A DNA stretch of 64,000 nucleotides from Paenibacillus bovis (GCA_007679095.1 VEFU01000001.1:1-64000), one strand, 5' to 3'. Counted from the first letter of the stretch, positions 16,968-25,455 are shown. A program made the numbers and translations. Notes: a model not told the origin generated them from the letters alone.

Positions 16968-18608
16968 TTGTTGTCTGTTGATCGTTTAAAAGATTATCAG
17001 TTTACAAGCCTCCGCAAGGACTTCATTTCTGGGATTACCGTCGGTATTGTAGCCATTCCTCTAGGGATGGCTTTTGCCATGGCTTCGGGTGTGAAGCCAG
17101 AGTACGGAATTTACACGACGATTATCGCTGGATTGCTAGTCTCATTGCTAGGCGGTTCACGGTTTCAAATTGCAGGTCCAACGGGAGCATTTATTCCTAT
17201 CTTACTCGCTATCGTTCTGCAATATGGGTACCAAGATTTATTAATTGCAGGTTTAATGGCAGGAGTAATGCTTATTATGATGAGTTTCTTGCGTATAGGA
17301 AACTTAGTTCATTACATTCCTAGATCTGTAACGATTGGTTTTACCACTGGAATTGCCGTTATCATATTTTCTGGGCAAATCAGTAATTTCTTCGGACTTT
17401 CTAACGTAGAAAAGAAAGAATACTTCCACGAAAACATGCTTGAAATCTTTCGGCACTTCCCTACAATGAACTTTTACAGCATTATTACTGCTATTATTGG
17501 TATTATAACAATTCTTGTTATTCCAAGACTTTCTCGAAAAATACCGGTTTACTTAGCAGGGCTAATGATCCCAACGCTAGTAGCTGTTCTTTTTTATCCA
17601 AACCATGTGGAAACAATCGGTACAGCTTTTGGTGGCATCCCTCAAACTCTACCAGAATTTCAATTCCCTTCAGTTACACTAGGGAAAATTAGTCAGTTAT
17701 TTGTACCAGCACTCATTATTGCTTCGTTAGGGGCTATAGAATCCCTTCTTTCCGCAGTTGTCGCAGATGGAATGACAAAAGAAAGACATCATTCCAATAG
17801 AGAATTATTTGGTCAAGGTGTTGCAAATATAGTAGCTCCACTTTTCGGTGGAATCCCTGCAACTGGAGCGATTGCACGTACAGCAACTAACATTAAGTCT
17901 GGAGCTGTCAGCCGCTTATCAGGCGTTATTCATAGTGTTTTTGTATTGGTGACACTTTTGCTATTTGCACCTTATGCTTCACATATTCCACTTGCAGCGA
18001 TGGCTCCAATTTTAATGTTTGTAGCATGGAATATGGCGCAGGTAAAGTCCTTTAAACAAATTCTGAATATGAAATCAAGTGATTCTGTTGTACTAGTGAC
18101 TACGTTTGCTTTAACTGTCTTTGTTAATTTAACTGTTGCCGTTCAGGTCGGTTTACTGCTAGCGATTCTTTCCTTTATACAAAAGAAAAGTAAATTAATA
18201 CAAGTAAATCAAGGAAAACATGACACATTAGACTTAACTGCTCACTTTAACTATAAGACTTTTACAGTTAAGGGTCCGCTATTCTTTGGAACAGCACAGG
18301 CTTTTGAACGTGCCCTAACCTCCACAATTCAAAATGCTCCTAAAGTAATTATTTTGAATATGTCTGAAGTAACGACGATAGATGCAACTGGAGAGGAGAA
18401 ACTCTCATCATTTATTAAAGATTTTACTGCCTCAGGCGGAAGAGTATTAATTACAGGTCTGAATGAAGAAGAATTAACACTCTTTAAAAAGAGCGGTCTA
18501 TATGAACATCTTGGTTCCTCTTCTTTTTACCCGGATGAGGAAAGTGCGATTGCATCCGTATCACGCTTAGAAGATGAAAGTGAAAAGGTTGATAAAATTT
18601 TAGCCTAA
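16968..18608 (+). CDS. SulP-family anion transporter with STAS domain
   Basis: The start is TTG with GAGGTGAAG upstream; the product has 546 residues. It has about 10-12 membrane segments with the SulP signatures I-P-L-G-M-A-F-A-M-A-S-G-V-K-P-E-Y-G-I-Y and Q-I-A-G-P-T-G-A-F-I-P-I. A cytoplasmic STAS domain follows (about 430-530, with V-I-I-L-N-M-S-E-V-T-T-I-D-A-T-G). The substrate could be sulfate or bicarbonate; no neighbouring gene settles this. It is followed closely by a 54-residue membrane protein gene. Confidence 0.9.
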   Translation: MLSVDRLKDYQFTSLRKDFISGITVGIVAIPLGMAFAMASGVKPEYGIYTTIIAGLLVSLLGGSRFQIAGPTGAFIPILLAIVLQYGYQDLLIAGLMAGVMLIMMSFLRIGNLVHYIPRSVTIGFTTGIAVIIFSGQISNFFGLSNVEKKEYFHENMLEIFRHFPTMNFYSIITAIIGIITILVIPRLSRKIPVYLAGLMIPTLVAVLFYPNHVETIGTAFGGIPQTLPEFQFPSVTLGKISQLFVPALIIASLGAIESLLSAVVADGMTKERHHSNRELFGQGVANIVAPLFGGIPATGAIARTATNIKSGAVSRLSGVIHSVFVLVTLLLFAPYASHIPLAAMAPILMFVAWNMAQVKSFKQILNMKSSDSVVLVTTFALTVFVNLTVAVQVGLLLAILSFIQKKSKLIQVNQGKHDTLDLTAHFNYKTFTVKGPLFFGTAQAFERALTSTIQNAPKVIILNMSEVTTIDATGEEKLSSFIKDFTASGGRVLITGLNEEELTLFKKSGLYEHLGSSSFYPDEESAIASVSRLEDESEKVDKILA

Positions 18609-18620
18609 AGGAGGCTTCAT

Positions 18621-18785
18621 ATGAATGATTCAGGAAGACCATATCTATATCTTCTAATCTTTGTCATCGCCTACACGTTAATAACACCATTAATAGTTGA
18701 AGAAGTAATATTAAACCAACTAAACTTCGCCATTGTAATCGGTTTGTTATTTATGATATTTGTTAAGCTAAATAGAAAAAAATAA
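18621..18785 (+). CDS. Small membrane protein, 54 aa
   Basis: AAAGGAGG lies 7 bases before the ATG, and the gene begins 12 bases after the SulP stop, so it is almost certainly cotranscribed. The peptide is MNDSGRPYLYLLIFVIAYTL, then I-T-P-L-I-V-E-E-V-I-L, a second hydrophobic stretch (FAIVIGLLFMIFV) and the basic end KLNRKK. It has two membrane segments. It could be an accessory subunit of the transporter; no family is recognised. Confidence 0.6.
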   Translation: MNDSGRPYLYLLIFVIAYTLITPLIVEEVILNQLNFAIVIGLLFMIFVKLNRKK

Positions 18786-18818
18786 CCTTTCTCACTTAGA
18801 CATAGCGACTAAATAAAA

Positions 18819-18862
18819 TAACCTCTAGTGTAGGTTCTTCTTTCATCTACACTAGAGGTTAT
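18819..18862. terminator. Bidirectional terminator between sulP unit and ribH
   Basis: A 16-bp perfect stem (ATAACCTCTAGTGTAG and complement) is followed by a T-run on the plus strand and an A-rich arm on the other side. It serves the converging sulP and rib operons. Confidence 0.8.
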
Positions 18863-18872
18863 ACTTTTTTTC

Positions 18873-19340
18873 TTAAGAAATCATTTTCCCTAGATTCGCC
18901 ATCTCAATTGCGGAAACAGCAGACTCATACCCTTTATTACCTGCCTTAGTACCCGCTCTTTCAATTGCTTGCTCGATATTTTCTGTCGTTACTAATCCGA
19001 AGATAACTGGAACTCCCGATTCTAGTGAAACAGCTGCCATACCCTTCGCAGCTTCATTACACACATAATCATAATGTGTCGTCGCTCCTCTAATTACAGT
19101 TCCTAGACCAATGACAGCATCGTATTTACCTGTTTGGACTAGTTTTTTTGCAATAAGGGGAATTTCAAATGCGCCCGGCACCCATGCAATGTCTACATCT
19201 TGATCATGTACCCCATGACGCTTTAGTCCATCAACAGCCCCATCCAATAATTTGCTTGTAATGAATTCATTAAATCTCCCTACTACAATCCCCACTTTTA
19301 ATCCTGTACCTATTAATTGTGCTTCGATTATATTTCCCAT
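18873..19340 (-). CDS. ribH: 6,7-dimethyl-8-ribityllumazine synthase
   Basis: The 155-residue protein has the lumazine synthase hallmarks: V-G-R-F-N-E-F-I-T near the start, [23 protein letters not shown] with the catalytic His, and [11 protein letters not shown]. It condenses the ribityl pyrimidine with 3,4-dihydroxy-2-butanone 4-phosphate. It is the last gene of the rib operon (AGGAGG site, 18 bases after ribB). Confidence 0.95.
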   Translation of the reverse strand: MGNIIEAQLIGTGLKVGIVVGRFNEFITSKLLDGAVDGLKRHGVHDQDVDIAWVPGAFEIPLIAKKLVQTGKYDAVIGLGTVIRGATTHYDYVCNEAAKGMAAVSLESGVPVIFGLVTTENIEQAIERAGTKAGNKGYESAVSAIEMANLGKMIS

Positions 19341-19358
19341 TTATCTTCCTCCTAATTT

Positions 19359-19985
19359 TTAAAATGAATGTATACCTTTCGCTTGCAAATTTTTAAGATA
19401 CTCTCTTAAGTCAGCAATTGTAATGAACTTTACATCATGTTCAGCAGCTAACTTTGACAACTGTGGAACACGTGCCATTGTTCCATCTTCATTCATAATT
19501 TCACAAATTACCCCAGCTGGAGCAGCACCACAAAGCTTCGCGAGGTCTACTGCAGCTTCTGTATGTCCCGGACGTTCTAACACTCCCCCAGCTCTTGCAA
19601 TTAATGGAAATACATGACCAGGCCGTTTAAAGTCATCCGCTTCAGCATGTTCATTTAACATTGCTAAAATAGTTTCCGATCTTTCAAAAGCACTTATCCC
19701 TGTTGTAGACTTTTTATAATCGACACTTACCGTAAAGGCAGTCCCATGGAAATCTGTGTTCACTTCCACCATCGGACGTAGATTTAGCTTTTTAGCCATT
19801 TCCTCAGAAATAGGGGTGCATATTAAACCACGACCATGTGTAGCCATAAAATTAATGACATCAGGAGTAGCCTTCTCAGCTAATGCAATAAAATCCCCTT
19901 CATTTTCACGATCTTCATCATCAGCTACGATAATTACTTTTCCTGCTTTTAAATCCTTTATGGCATCCTCAATTAGATCAAACAT
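19359..19985 (-). CDS. ribB: 3,4-dihydroxy-2-butanone-4-phosphate synthase, stand-alone
   Basis: I chose the ATG at 19985 ([15 protein letters not shown]) because GAGAGGTG precedes it. The 208 residues cover only the RibB domain: [12 protein letters not shown] with the metal-binding acidic residues, A-T-H-G-R-G-L-I-C, and [16 protein letters not shown]. Bacilli usually carry a bifunctional RibBA of about 400 residues whose second half is GTP cyclohydrolase II. Here the protein stops after the RibB domain and no GCH II sequence follows; ribH begins 18 bases later. Confidence 0.9.
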   Translation of the reverse strand: MFDLIEDAIKDLKAGKVIIVADDEDRENEGDFIALAEKATPDVINFMATHGRGLICTPISEEMAKKLNLRPMVEVNTDFHGTAFTVSVDYKKSTTGISAFERSETILAMLNEHAEADDFKRPGHVFPLIARAGGVLERPGHTEAAVDLAKLCGAAPAGVICEIMNEDGTMARVPQLSKLAAEHDVKFITIADLREYLKNLQAKGIHSF

Positions 19986-20000
19986 ATAACACACCTCTCT

Positions 20001-20642
20001 TTAGTAAAATCCATGCTCAGCTAAAAAACTTGTTGATATTCCTTGTGTTCCCTTACTTGATGTCAAATGGTGAACAATATACTTTCCAATCATATCGGTT
20101 TCAATATTTACGAAATCACCAACATTTTTCTGCCCTAACACTGTATCTTGGTGTGTAAGGGGAATTAACGATACAGTAAGTAAATCGCCCACTAATTCGA
20201 AAATGGTCAAACTTGTACCATCAATGGCAACAGAACCTTTTGGAATGCAATACGCACTAAGACCTTCATCCAGCTTAATTACGTAATATACGGCATTTTC
20301 CTTTTTTTCCTTTTTAACAATTGTCCCTGTACCATCAATATGGCCAGAAACAAAATGACCACCAAATCGTCCATTGGCACTCATTGCCCTTTCAAGGTTC
20401 ACTGGCATACCAGGTTTTAGCAGACGAATTGTTGATGCTTTTACAGTTTCCGGCATCACGTCAACTGTGAAATATTCCCTGTTAAAAACAGTGACGGTTA
20501 AACACACACCATTAACTGAAATGCTATCGCCAATTTGGACGCCATCAACGATTTTTTCGGATAATATCGTTAGTTCCATACTCTGCCTACCCATTTTTAC
20601 AGATTGGACAGTTCCGATATCTTCAATAAGTCCTGTAAACAC
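20001..20642 (-). CDS. ribE: Riboflavin synthase, alpha chain
   Basis: The start is GTG with AAAGGAGGAAAG upstream. The 213-residue protein contains the two lumazine-binding repeats: M-F-T-G-L-I-E-D-I-G ... S-V-N-G-V-C-L-T-V and G-G-H-F-V-S-G-H-I-D-G-T-G ... A-I-D-G-T-S-L-T-I. It dismutates two lumazines to riboflavin and the ribityl pyrimidine. Here it is the first gene after the FMN riboswitch; in most Bacilli ribD takes that place. Confidence 0.95.
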   Translation of the reverse strand: MFTGLIEDIGTVQSVKMGRQSMELTILSEKIVDGVQIGDSISVNGVCLTVTVFNREYFTVDVMPETVKASTIRLLKPGMPVNLERAMSANGRFGGHFVSGHIDGTGTIVKKEKKENAVYYVIKLDEGLSAYCIPKGSVAIDGTSLTIFELVGDLLTVSLIPLTHQDTVLGQKNVGDFVNIETDMIGKYIVHHLTSSKGTQGISTSFLAEHGFY

Positions 20643-20680
20643 GAGATTTCTTTCCTCCTTTCTACGTAACGTAACGATAA

Positions 20681-20708
20681 AAAACCCCTTAGGAAACCTA
20701 AGGGGTTT
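20681..20708 (-). terminator. Riboswitch-controlled terminator in the rib leader
   Basis: AAACCCCTTAGG pairs with CCTAAGGGGTTT and on the minus strand runs into TTTTTTATCG. It lies between the RFN element and ribE, the place of the FMN-dependent attenuator. A second A/T-rich dyad at about 20740-20772 (CTTATG/CATAAG arms) may take part in the alternative fold. Confidence 0.8.
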
Positions 20709-20802
20709 GGGAGATTAGATAAAATATGTATAGCAGAACAAGCCTTATGCTTTTTTATAAAAAAACATAAGACTATCCATATACTATTTACAAATTCCAT
20801 CC

Positions 20803-20930
20803 TGTCCTTCTCCCATCCAGACTATACTGTCGGCTTTGGAATCTCACCAAATCCTGCCTTATTCAGGCTCGCGGGCTTAGAATTACTTCATCACCGCCGG
20901 CTGGGAATTTCACCCTACCCCGAAGGACAA
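20803..20930 (-). promoter_or_regulatory. FMN riboswitch (RFN element)
   Basis: Read on the minus strand, the element opens TGTCCTTCGGGGTAGGGTGA and includes AATTCCCAGCCGGCGGT, AGCCCGCGAGCC, CAGGATTTGGTGAGATTCC and CCGACAGTATAGTCTGGATG, then closes GGGAGAAGGACA. These are the conserved blocks of the RFN element. It controls the ribE-ribB-ribH transcript by FMN-dependent termination. Confidence 0.97.
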
Positions 20931-21153
20931 AAATATAATTATTTCTTATTACTTATGATACATCAGTATCAAATGAATTTTATCATACCGAATACGATTA
21001 TCCAAATACAATAAATTGGAAAATTACAGTTGATCATAGATTTATTACCAAACTTACACATGGTAATAAAGAGTGAATTCGCATGAATCTTACAAAAAAT
21101 AGCGCCCTATAGTCTGGGTTTATTTACTAGGAAAAATGAAAAACTATAATTGA

Positions 21154-21185
21154 TTGACATTGTGGTGCACCACATAGTTTATAAT
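21154..21185 (+). promoter_or_regulatory. MerR-type promoter with central palindromic operator
   Basis: TTGACA and TATAAT are separated by 20 bases, longer than the usual 17. The perfect 14-bp palindrome TGTGGTGCACCACA fills the spacer. MerR regulators typically bind a dyad in an over-long 19-20 bp spacer and untwist the promoter. The merR gene starts 23 bases downstream, so this is autoregulation. Confidence 0.85.
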
Positions 21186-21207
21186 CGGTTTTGAAAGGGG
21201 GACAATT

Positions 21208-21558
21208 ATGTATCGCATCGGAGAATTTGCCGCTATGACAGAGCTGTCAAAAGAGACTTTAAGATACTATGCTGAAATTGGACTATTAGAGCCAGTTTAC
21301 GTAGACCCCACTAACCGTTATAGCTACTATGACAATAATTCTTTTTTAACTGCAAGATTATTATATTACTTACGCCGGTTTGACTTCTCTATACAAGAGA
21401 TGAAAGAGGTTGTAAAAGAACGTTCCTTAGATGATTTGGAAAGTATTCTACAGACAAAGAAAAAGAAGCTGATGAAAAAAGTTAATGAAATACATGCACT
21501 AATAAATGATATTGATTCTTTTATCGATTATGGAAATGGAGTGGAAATAAATGATTAG
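21208..21558 (+). CDS. MerR-family transcriptional regulator, 116 aa
   Basis: The N-terminus has the MerR winged helix (YRIGEFAAMTELSKETLRYY followed by A-E-I-G-L-L-E-P). A dimerising coiled coil of about 40 residues follows, and the protein ends without an effector domain. There are no conserved cysteines, so it is not a metal sensor of the classic type. Its stop overlaps the start of the next gene by 8 bases. It probably sensed a small molecule and controlled the adjacent SRPBCC gene, which is now broken. Confidence 0.85.
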   Translation: MYRIGEFAAMTELSKETLRYYAEIGLLEPVYVDPTNRYSYYDNNSFLTARLLYYLRRFDFSIQEMKEVVKERSLDDLESILQTKKKKLMKKVNEIHALINDIDSFIDYGNGVEIND

Positions 21559-21990
21559 TTGGAGAAAAGAGATTACAATCCCTACAAATATCGAAACAGT
21601 TTGGAAGCTCTTTGATATTGATCAAATTCAAAGGATAATGCCAAATGTGGTTGAGCATAAACCAATCGACATAAAAGAAGGTGTCGTAGGTTCAACCTAT
21701 TTACAAACCTATCAAGAAGGGAAACGTAAAGAATCATATATCGTGACCGATATCGAACACGAGAATACGGATGAGAGGAAACATCATAAAATAGAGTTTA
21801 CATTAGCTAAGGTCCATATACATTAATTAAAGAAGATAATAATATGACAAGGTTTATCTATTCAGGGAATAATGAAGGAACTAATTTTCTTGGACGCTCT
21901 TTATTAAAACTCGGCGGCACAAAGAATAATGAAAAGGTAGTAAATGATTTTGTGGAATTGGTCCGAAACGAGGCATTGAAAAATAACTGA
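21551..21990 (+). pseudogene. SRPBCC-family protein, disrupted
   Basis: The first 86 or so codons read like a START/SRPBCC protein (W-R-K-E-I-T-I-P-T-N-I-E-T-V-W-K-L-F) but then end A-K-V-H-I-H-stop at 21826. In another frame from about 21825 the sequence continues L-I-K-E-D-N-N-M-T-R-F-I-Y-S-G-N-N-E-G-T, then L-L-K-L-G-G-T-K-N-N-E-K-V-V, ending at 21990, which is the expected C-terminal half. A small deletion of about 20-30 bases that is not a multiple of three explains this. It overlaps merR, so the pair formed one operon. Confidence 0.7.
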
Positions 21991-22078
21991 TTTATATACA
22001 AACTGTGTCCTCTGCCCATCTAAGTAAATGAATGGGGAAGACACCTATCAAACGAAGAGTCCCTTTAGAAACACTAGT

Positions 22079-22110
22079 AAAAAGCTGAGAGACTGATCTC
22101 CCAGCTTTTT
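22079..22110 (+). terminator. Terminator after the merR unit
   Basis: AAAAAGCTG-GAGA pairs with TCTC-CAGCTTTTT around a CTGA loop. It lies directly before the MITE insertion. Confidence 0.7.
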
Positions 22111-22117
22111 ATTTTAA

Positions 22118-22663
22118 AGCTCTGTTAAACTCTGTTGTTGATTTTCGCTTCTGTACACTCGCTTTCCGCGGGCACGGCCTCAGCTAACTTGGCAAAGAAA
22201 ACCGCTTTGCCAAGTGGATCTTCGGCTCGTTCTGTTGAGGTCACTGAAAAACCCTGATATTAAAGGAAAGTGTCCTAAAGAGGGATTAAAAAGGACGACT
22301 TAACATAGTACCCACCCTAATAAAATGGATACAGTGAGATGAGATAAATCCCTACAAATATGAAGTTGCAACTATCTATAAACATCCTTCATTAAGAATT
22401 CTGTTGATTGAAGTGGAAGGCGGCGCAGACTCCTGCGGGACTAGCGGGACAGGTGAGACCCCGCAGGAGCATTTGCGACGAGGAGGCTCACCGCACGCCC
22501 CGCGGAAAGCAAAGCCACCTGGAACGGAAATCAACAGCTCTGTTTTACCATTTCGCTAAATTCAAGGGACTTTTTCAGTGGCCTCGTGCTGTTCCCGCAG
22601 GAGTCTTGTGTACATCCGCTACAATCAACTAAGTTGTTAACAACAATGAACTTTAACAGAGCC
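22118..22663. mobile_element. 546-bp MITE-like element, copy 1
   Basis: The ends are inverted repeats (AGCTCTGTTAAA at the left, TTTAACAGAGCC at the right; imperfect pairing continues inward). An 8-bp direct repeat TATTTTAA stands on both sides (22110-22117 and 22664-22671), as expected of a target duplication. There is no transposase; the short open frames inside look non-coding. It contains GC-rich inverted segments (CTTGGCAAAG ... CTTTGCCAAG, and CCGCGGGCACGGCCTCAGC). The right duplication overlaps the stop codon of the neighbouring DUF59 gene. A near-identical copy of the same length lies inverted at 53920-54465. Confidence 0.85.
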
Positions 22664-22667
22664 TATT

Positions 22668-22967
22668 TTAAAAGAATCCAAGTATTTGCTTTCCTTGTTC
22701 TGATATCATTGCCGGTGACCACTGTGGTTCCCAGACTACATCAATATCCACATCCTCTAGATTAAGGCGATCCTTCAAGATAAATCGAACTCCACCAACA
22801 ATAGTGTCATGCATTGGACACCCTGGTGTTGTTAATGTCATCTTGATATACGTTTTACCATCATGATATTGAACATCATATACAAGTCCAAGTTCCACTA
22901 TGCTAATGCCTAGTTCCGGATCATATACGAGGTTTAACATTTCTTTAATTTGTTCTACCATATCCAT
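22668..22967 (-). CDS. Metal-sulfur cluster assembly factor (DUF59/MIP18 type)
   Basis: The ATG at 22967 has AGGAGTGAAG upstream; a longer frame to 23009 overlaps the previous gene. The 99-residue protein shows the DUF59 pattern: N-L-V-Y-D-P-E-L-G-I-S-I-V-E-L-G-L-V-Y, T-L-T-T-P-G-C-P-M-H with the cluster-linked Cys, and a C-terminal V-V-W-E-P-Q-W-S-P. Relatives (SufT, PaaD) help to mature Fe-S proteins. It is the last gene of an FNR-boxed unit with NnrS-like and DUF2249 genes, so repair of NO-damaged or anaerobic Fe-S enzymes is a reasonable inference. Confidence 0.85.
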   Translation of the reverse strand: MDMVEQIKEMLNLVYDPELGISIVELGLVYDVQYHDGKTYIKMTLTTPGCPMHDTIVGGVRFILKDRLNLEDVDIDVVWEPQWSPAMISEQGKQILGFF

Positions 22968-22992
22968 GCTTTCTTCACTCCTTACATACAAT

Positions 22993-24225
22993 TTAGCGGG
23001 CAAATACAAAGCCGATTAACCCTATATAAAGTATGGATACAAGCGATAATATCGTACCTCCAATGGCAATGATTATAGATGCCTCCATGAATAACCCTGT
23101 CAGTAATAGGAGAAAGAAGCCCGCTACAATCGCTAGTCCTATTTGTACCTTTTTCTCATCCAATAAGTCAGCCATTAACGGAATACCCGGTTTGCCAGCA
23201 TGCTTTCCATACTTATGTGTCCACCACAGAAATGGCACGATTTTTGAAGCATAACAAAGAATCGTAAAGGATACCCAGCCGCCAAGGTAAATCCACCCTG
23301 CAATGGTAATTGTTTTTGCATGAAAGAGCTGTTCTGGAAAGAGTATAGAATATATTAATAATCCGATAACAAGCACTAGAAAAGCTTGACTAGCAAAAAC
23401 CGACCACTTGATTCCTAATCCAGGATTTCGTTTATTACGATACTTCTTAATCTGTAGGAGATGGATATTATATACGACAATGGCAGCCGTAAGAATGAAA
23501 AGAGCTAACCAGCTAATCCAAAATCCTCCATCAATTAAGAAATTAATTGCCCCTAACACGACTGCACTATTCCAAAGAATCAAGGTAACAGTTTGTAAAT
23601 TAGTTGGATATTGATGGGATAAATAGAACATCGGTAGCATTTTATAACTAAAGCCAGTGATGAGAAGCCCAAACCAGCCAACAGTACCTAACCATATATG
23701 AGAGCGAAATAGATTTTCGTGGAACTCGCCCCAAATTCCCATATAGAAATTGACCCCCATTGCCATTCCTATGAAACCAGTTAATACTAAATAAGCAACT
23801 GCACATGCTGCACTTATCGTGATGGCATCCCATTTAGATGCACGAATTAATGTTACGCCCATATTCCATGCGAACAATAAAATTCCGATAAAAGTTAAAC
23901 TAGCAAAACTAGCAATTATCATTACTTTTCCGAAGTAAAATCCATATAAAAGACCAATTAACCCTACCGTAAAGAAGATGTAATGAATATATCCTAGTCG
24001 TTCACTATAAATCTTTGATTGCAGTATTACATTAATTAGTTGGTAAACAGCGCCCATCGCAAGCATCGTTGCCCACCCAAGCACAAACAAATGCGTTTGG
24101 AACCATCCTGTAGGACCACGTAAATTATTCATCATCCAATCTGACAAACTAATAATGGTGGTTGCTTGGAAAAAAACGAAACCAATTATGCCTGTTATGA
24201 TGAAAAGAAATGGGAGACGAAACAT
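22993..24225 (-). CDS. Polytopic membrane protein, NnrS/heme-copper-oxidase-like (paralogue 1)
   Basis: The 410-residue protein has about 12 membrane helices. Conserved His and Trp lie in helices: FQTHLFVLGWATMLAMGAV (helix 2), FRSHIWLGTVGWFGLLITGF followed by Y-K-M-L-P-M-F, and P-F-L-W-W-T-H-K-Y-G. This spacing is seen in NnrS-like and oxidase-subunit-I-like proteins in denitrification clusters, which bind heme or copper. It shares these motifs with the 419-residue protein at 25514-26773. It ends 26 bases before the start of the DUF59 gene. The biochemical role is unknown; involvement in NO tolerance is inferred from context. Confidence 0.65.
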   Translation of the reverse strand: MFRLPFLFIITGIIGFVFFQATTIISLSDWMMNNLRGPTGWFQTHLFVLGWATMLAMGAVYQLINVILQSKIYSERLGYIHYIFFTVGLIGLLYGFYFGKVMIIASFASLTFIGILLFAWNMGVTLIRASKWDAITISAACAVAYLVLTGFIGMAMGVNFYMGIWGEFHENLFRSHIWLGTVGWFGLLITGFSYKMLPMFYLSHQYPTNLQTVTLILWNSAVVLGAINFLIDGGFWISWLALFILTAAIVVYNIHLLQIKKYRNKRNPGLGIKWSVFASQAFLVLVIGLLIYSILFPEQLFHAKTITIAGWIYLGGWVSFTILCYASKIVPFLWWTHKYGKHAGKPGIPLMADLLDEKKVQIGLAIVAGFFLLLLTGLFMEASIIIAIGGTILSLVSILYIGLIGFVFAR

Positions 24226-24238
24226 ATCCCACGCCTCC

Positions 24239-24763
24239 TTACACTTTTTGAATCTTTACTTTTGCTGAACCATCCGACTGTTCGTCAATGTCAAACAGAC
24301 AACCTAACCGCTTTAATTCCTCAATAAGAAAAACCGGTACACGGTCATTATGAATATGAACTTCATCTCCTGGTAACGAACGGTCTAATGCAGCTAATGT
24401 CCGCATCATTGGTTGTGGTGGCTCTAACCCGCGATTATTCAGTTCAATTATTTTTGGTTCTCTATCTATTGCTTCCATTTTCTTCTTTTTCGTGACTTCC
24501 ATATTCTCATCTATTTCAAGGAAGTGTTTATACTTTTTATTTACAAAAGATACAACCCAATGGTTTTTATCTATTTTTTCTACTTTATGAACGTAACCTT
24601 TCATTTTCAAAAGCCCTAATAATGGTGTTGGTTTAAAAGTAGCATGAAGAACAAAGATATCTTCTTCTTTTAAGTTCTTCACCGTATCCATTATTAATTG
24701 AAATGGTTCTAGTTTTTCCTTCAACTGCTCGCGTACATCAAGTTCTACAATGTTTCTCTCCAC
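24239..24763 (-). CDS. Tandem DUF2249-domain protein, 174 aa
   Basis: The start is GTG with GGAG about 10 bases upstream. Two DUF2249 units occur. The first (about 5-72) has V-E-L-D-V-R-E and F-K-P-T-P-L-L-G-L-L. The second (about 104-172) has I-I-E-L-N-N-R-G-L-E-P-P-Q-P-M and H-I-H-N-D-R-V-P. DUF2249 has a TusA/SirA-like fold and is often found with hemerythrin, nitrite or NO-related genes. It lies 13 bases upstream of the NnrS-like gene. The molecular role is unknown. Confidence 0.75.
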   Translation of the reverse strand: MERNIVELDVREQLKEKLEPFQLIMDTVKNLKEEDIFVLHATFKPTPLLGLLKMKGYVHKVEKIDKNHWVVSFVNKKYKHFLEIDENMEVTKKKKMEAIDREPKIIELNNRGLEPPQPMMRTLAALDRSLPGDEVHIHNDRVPVFLIEELKRLGCLFDIDEQSDGSAKVKIQKV

Positions 24764-24812
24764 ATTACATCAACTCCCAACATGGGGGATGGCAGCTCCA
24801 CCACCCATGTAA

Positions 24813-25136
24813 CTATGCTACAAATTTCCTCGCTTCTTCGTATATACCTGCCATCCCACCATACAAGGAATAGAAAAAGCTGTCCGGTGCATCCAAGGAG
24901 AAGGAATTATATTGCTTCGGATCCACCTCTAACATTTTTTCAAAAAGTTGAGCACTATCATATGCATAAAAACAAAAGTACGTATATTCAAACTCTGGCA
25001 TTTTTTCATAGATTGTCACAATATCATGGGCATATTGTTGTATATGTTGAGCTGCCTCATGAACCATGGAAATCGCATCCCGGAGTTCTACTTTTATTTT
25101 CAACGTATTTTCATCGATAATCTCTACCTTTGCCAT
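24813..25136 (-). CDS. Hypothetical protein, 107 aa, in the DUF2249 operon
   Basis: The ATG at 25136 is chosen because GGAG lies 9-10 bases upstream; the TTG five codons earlier overlaps that site. The protein starts MAKVEIIDENTLKIKVELRD, has a helical middle (HEAAQHIQQYAHDIVTIYEK) and aromatic stretches (FEYTYFCFYAYD and F-F-Y-S-L-Y-G-G-M). There is no membrane helix. I do not recognise a family. It sits between two DUF2249 genes in an FNR-boxed operon. Confidence 0.65.
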   Translation of the reverse strand: MAKVEIIDENTLKIKVELRDAISMVHEAAQHIQQYAHDIVTIYEKMPEFEYTYFCFYAYDSAQLFEKMLEVDPKQYNSFSLDAPDSFFYSLYGGMAGIYEEARKFVA

Positions 25137-25157
25137 AAAAATCAGCTCCAACTAGCT

Positions 25158-25391
25158 TTATAGTTTATCAATCTTCACTTGGAATACTTCTGGTCCCTGC
25201 TCTACATATTCCCAGTGATAATCACCTGCGTACATCGACTCGAATTGAAAATGTAATGGCTTTGGATCATGATCATTAATTAATAACATCGACTCCGATG
25301 GATTTAATTTCTTAAAGGTTTCAAAAATCACCTTATGTTTTAAATGTGGTGGATACTCTGTCACTTTAATCGTTGCTGCATATGTATTCAT
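25158..25391 (-). CDS. Single-domain DUF2249 protein, 77 aa
   Basis: The sequence fits DUF2249: H-K-V-I-F-E-T-F-K-K-L, then M-L-L-I-N-D-H-D-P-K-P-L-H-F-Q-F-E and G-D-Y-H-W-E-Y-V-E-Q-G-P. The D-H-D-P-x-P-L motif is characteristic. It is the first gene of the unit 25391 to 22668, starting 65 bases after a perfect FNR-type box, and has an AGGAGG site. Confidence 0.85.
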   Translation of the reverse strand: MNTYAATIKVTEYPPHLKHKVIFETFKKLNPSESMLLINDHDPKPLHFQFESMYAGDYHWEYVEQGPEVFQVKIDKL

Positions 25392-25455
25392 GTTTTATTC
25401 CTCCTATAAAATTAGATTTCTCAATTATCATTATAAGTTTCCAAGAAAATGAGAA

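Noticed and set aside
19359-19985. Bifunctional ribBA
   Set aside because: The frame stops after the RibB domain, and the 18 bases before ribH leave no room for GTP cyclohydrolase II.
22408-22632. 74-codon frame inside the 22.1-kb MITE
   Set aside because: It lies in GC-rich repeat sequence with no binding site and its composition follows the palindromic blocks, not codon use of the neighbours.
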